DNA of 5,296 bases from a bacterium. GTDB lineage: Bacteria; Desulfobacterota; DSWW01. The stretch lies in assembly GCA_030609865.1 (NCBI GenBank), contig JAUWSZ010000241.1:1-5296 (forward strand). The letters run 5' to 3'. A model generated the notes under the pieces. It saw only the letters and a list, made by a program, of their open reading frames with translations, had not been told where the DNA came from and did not search any database. Both the position numbers and the translations under genes were made by a program. Position 1 is the first letter of the stretch. Each line of letters begins with the position of its first letter. Positions 4,102 to 5,296 of the stretch are shown here, piece by piece.

Positions 4102-5296
4102 TCATGCGGTCGCTCTCAATTGCCTCGGATGAGGGATCCCGAGACGGATCATCTTTCTTCGCAGGGTGTTCTTGTCGACCCCGAGTTCGCGGGCGGTAGC
4201 CACAATCCTGCCCCGGTTCCGCAGCAAGGCCTCTTCGATCGCCTGCCGTTCTGTGTCTCGCAGGGTCACAACCGCAGGGAGAGTGGGCCCCGGCGCCCGG
4301 CCACCGGCCAGGTTATCCCGCACGTGCTCGGGCCGAATCGACTCCCCGGGGGGGCACAGCACATAGGCCACCTCGATTGCATTCTCCAGTTCTCTCACAT
4401 TGCCTGGCCAAGGATGGTGGATCAGCATCGCCAATGCCTCTTGAGAGAGGCCTTGTACCGTCTTTTCGTTGATCCGCTGCAATCGGCCGAGAAAGTGCTC
4501 AACGAGAAGCGGGATGTCTTCCTTGCGCTCTCTCAGCGGGGGGAGGCTCAGTCGCATCACGTGGACCCGGTAGAACAGGTCTTCGCGAAACCGGCCTTCT
4601 TCCACCTCCCTGCGCAGATCCTTGTTGGTGGCTGCGACAACGCGAACCTCTGCCTTCTCCGGGCGGATAGAGCCAAGAGGTTCGAAGGTCTTCTCCTGCA
4701 GGACCCGCAGAAGCTTGCCCTGTGTGGACGGGCTGACATCCCCGATCTCATCCAGAAAAAGGGTCCCCCCCCTTGCCTGTGCGAACCGGCCGGGCTTGTC
4801 CTTCTTCGCATCCGTAAAGGCACCGGCCTTGTAACCGAAGAGCTCGCTCTCCAGTAGCGTATCCGGCAGGGCCGCGCAGTTGACCGCGACAAACGGACCG
4901 TTGCTTGCCAGGCTGAGCCGGTGAATCGCCCTGGCTACCAGTTCCTTGCCCGTACCGCTCTCCCCTTCGATCAGGACCGTGCTCCCGCTCTCCGCGATTT
5001 GGGGAAGCAGGGCGAAAATCCGGTGCATCCCCTCGCTCTGGCTGACCATATCCTCGAAACTGTAATCCTTGCGCAGGGCTTTTCTCAGCTCTTCGACCGT
5101 GGAAAGGTCTCGAAAGGTCTCGACCCCTCCCACGGGCTGTCCGTTTCCGTCCCTTAGGATCGCCGTACTGACCTGAATCGGGATCTTCTTTCCATCGGCT
5201 CGGACGATGTAGACGGGCTTGTTGATGATCGGCTGATCGGTCTGGAGGGTTTTGCGCAGTACGCAGTCGGTCTCGCAAACGTTGGCCCGGAAGACC
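4102..5296 (-). CDS. Sigma-54-dependent transcriptional regulator, PAS-AAA+-HTH (5' end outside window)
   Basis: The visible 397 residues are the C-terminal part of an enhancer-binding protein that remodels RNA polymerase-sigma-54. The open frame runs past the GTG at 5133 to the window edge, so that GTG is internal. Visible residues 1-60 are the end of a PAS sensor domain (IVRADGKKIPIQVSTAILRD, then GGVETFRDLSTVEELRK), with C7 and C11 in NVCETDC. The AAA+ domain follows: Walker A GESGTGKE (111-118), sigma-54 contact loop GAFTDA (158-163), Walker B GGTLFLDE (176-183), REDLFYR (237-243) and LPPLRERKEDIPLL after it, then WPGNVRELEN. A Fis-type helix-turn-helix ends the protein (about 346-387: IVATARELGVDKNTLRRKMIRLGI). 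The usual GAFTGA has Asp in place of its second Gly. No receiver domain is visible, so regulation is probably by a ligand or redox state at the PAS domain. Its likely target is the adjacent NifX-like gene. Confidence 0.96.
   Translation of the reverse strand, partial: VFRANVCETDCVLRKTLQTDQPIINKPVYIVRADGKKIPIQVSTAILRDGNGQPVGGVETFRDLSTVEELRKALRKDYSFEDMVSQSEGMHRIFALLPQIAESGSTVLIEGESGTGKELVARAIHRLSLASNGPFVAVNCAALPDTLLESELFGYKAGAFTDAKKDKPGRFAQARGGTLFLDEIGDVSPSTQGKLLRVLQEKTFEPLGSIRPEKAEVRVVAATNKDLRREVEEGRFREDLFYRVHVMRLSLPPLRERKEDIPLLVEHFLGRLQRINEKTVQGLSQEALAMLIHHPWPGNVRELENAIEVAYVLCPPGESIRPEHVRDNLAGGRAPGPTLPAVVTLRDTERQAIEEALLRNRGRIVATARELGVDKNTLRRKMIRLGIPHPRQLRATA

Noticed and set aside
4120..4857. 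A 245-codon plus-strand frame
   Set aside because: Antisense to the AAA+ domain of the regulator, which has all its expected motifs.
5103..5122. Tandem 10-bp direct repeat AAAGGTCTCG
   Set aside because: It falls inside the regulator gene and is explained by the codons of the conserved VETFRDLS stretch at the PAS/AAA+ junction.
1..5296. CRISPR arrays, tRNA or rRNA genes, insertion sequences
   Set aside because: No regularly spaced repeats, cloverleaf-like segments, rRNA-like stretches, transposase fragments or terminal inverted repeats were recognised on reading both strands.

Overview
The window is a GC-rich bacterial segment in which every gene I accept lies on the minus strand. In transcription order, from the high-coordinate end, they are: a sigma-54-dependent regulator (PAS, AAA+ and Fis-type HTH; 5' end outside the window), a NifX/NifB-type dinitrogenase iron-molybdenum cofactor domain protein, a glycine-rich DUF5320-type protein, a probable wrecked ferredoxin remnant, a short DnaJ-like co-chaperone, a TolC-family outer-membrane efflux protein, and the N-terminal part of a CoA-disulfide-reductase-like flavoprotein (3' end outside the window). 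The gene content and protein style (MPRGDGTGP-type DUF5320, NifX-like protein, PAS/sigma-54 regulator, GGVACGPKTAAR-type flavoprotein) fit an anaerobic or sulfur/metal-metabolising Deltaproteobacterium (Desulfobacterota). This is an inference from family habits; there is no marker gene here.

Region by region. At 4102-5296 lies the regulator. At 3821-4101 is a non-coding control region holding a good -24/-12 (sigma-54) promoter candidate pointing at the NifX-like gene, and upstream of it two inverted repeats placed where an enhancer-binding protein could bind. At 2947-3820 is the NifX-like/DUF5320 pair, likely one transcript, separated by a purine-rich spacer with a near-perfect Shine-Dalgarno. 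At 2642-2946 is a spacer with a 10-bp perfect hairpin and, just before dnaJ, the C-terminal half of a 4Fe-4S ferredoxin motif in a frame with no start, apparently a pseudogene. At 573-2641 are dnaJ-like and tolC-like genes 44 nt apart. At 1-468 is the flavoprotein, 104 nt after tolC.

How it may work together (inference). The PAS-type regulator would sense a redox or small-molecule cue and switch on the adjacent NifX-like/DUF5320 unit through sigma-54. NifX-like proteins carry or bind Fe-S/Mo clusters, DUF5320 genes are frequent partners of them, and the ferredoxin remnant and CoA-disulfide-reductase-type flavoprotein keep the redox theme. The TolC protein has no RND or ABC pump partner visible here, so its link to the rest is unproven. 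The most notable points are the local sigma-54 circuit, the frameshifted ferredoxin, the unusually short DnaJ, and the GAFTDA form of the sigma-54 contact loop.
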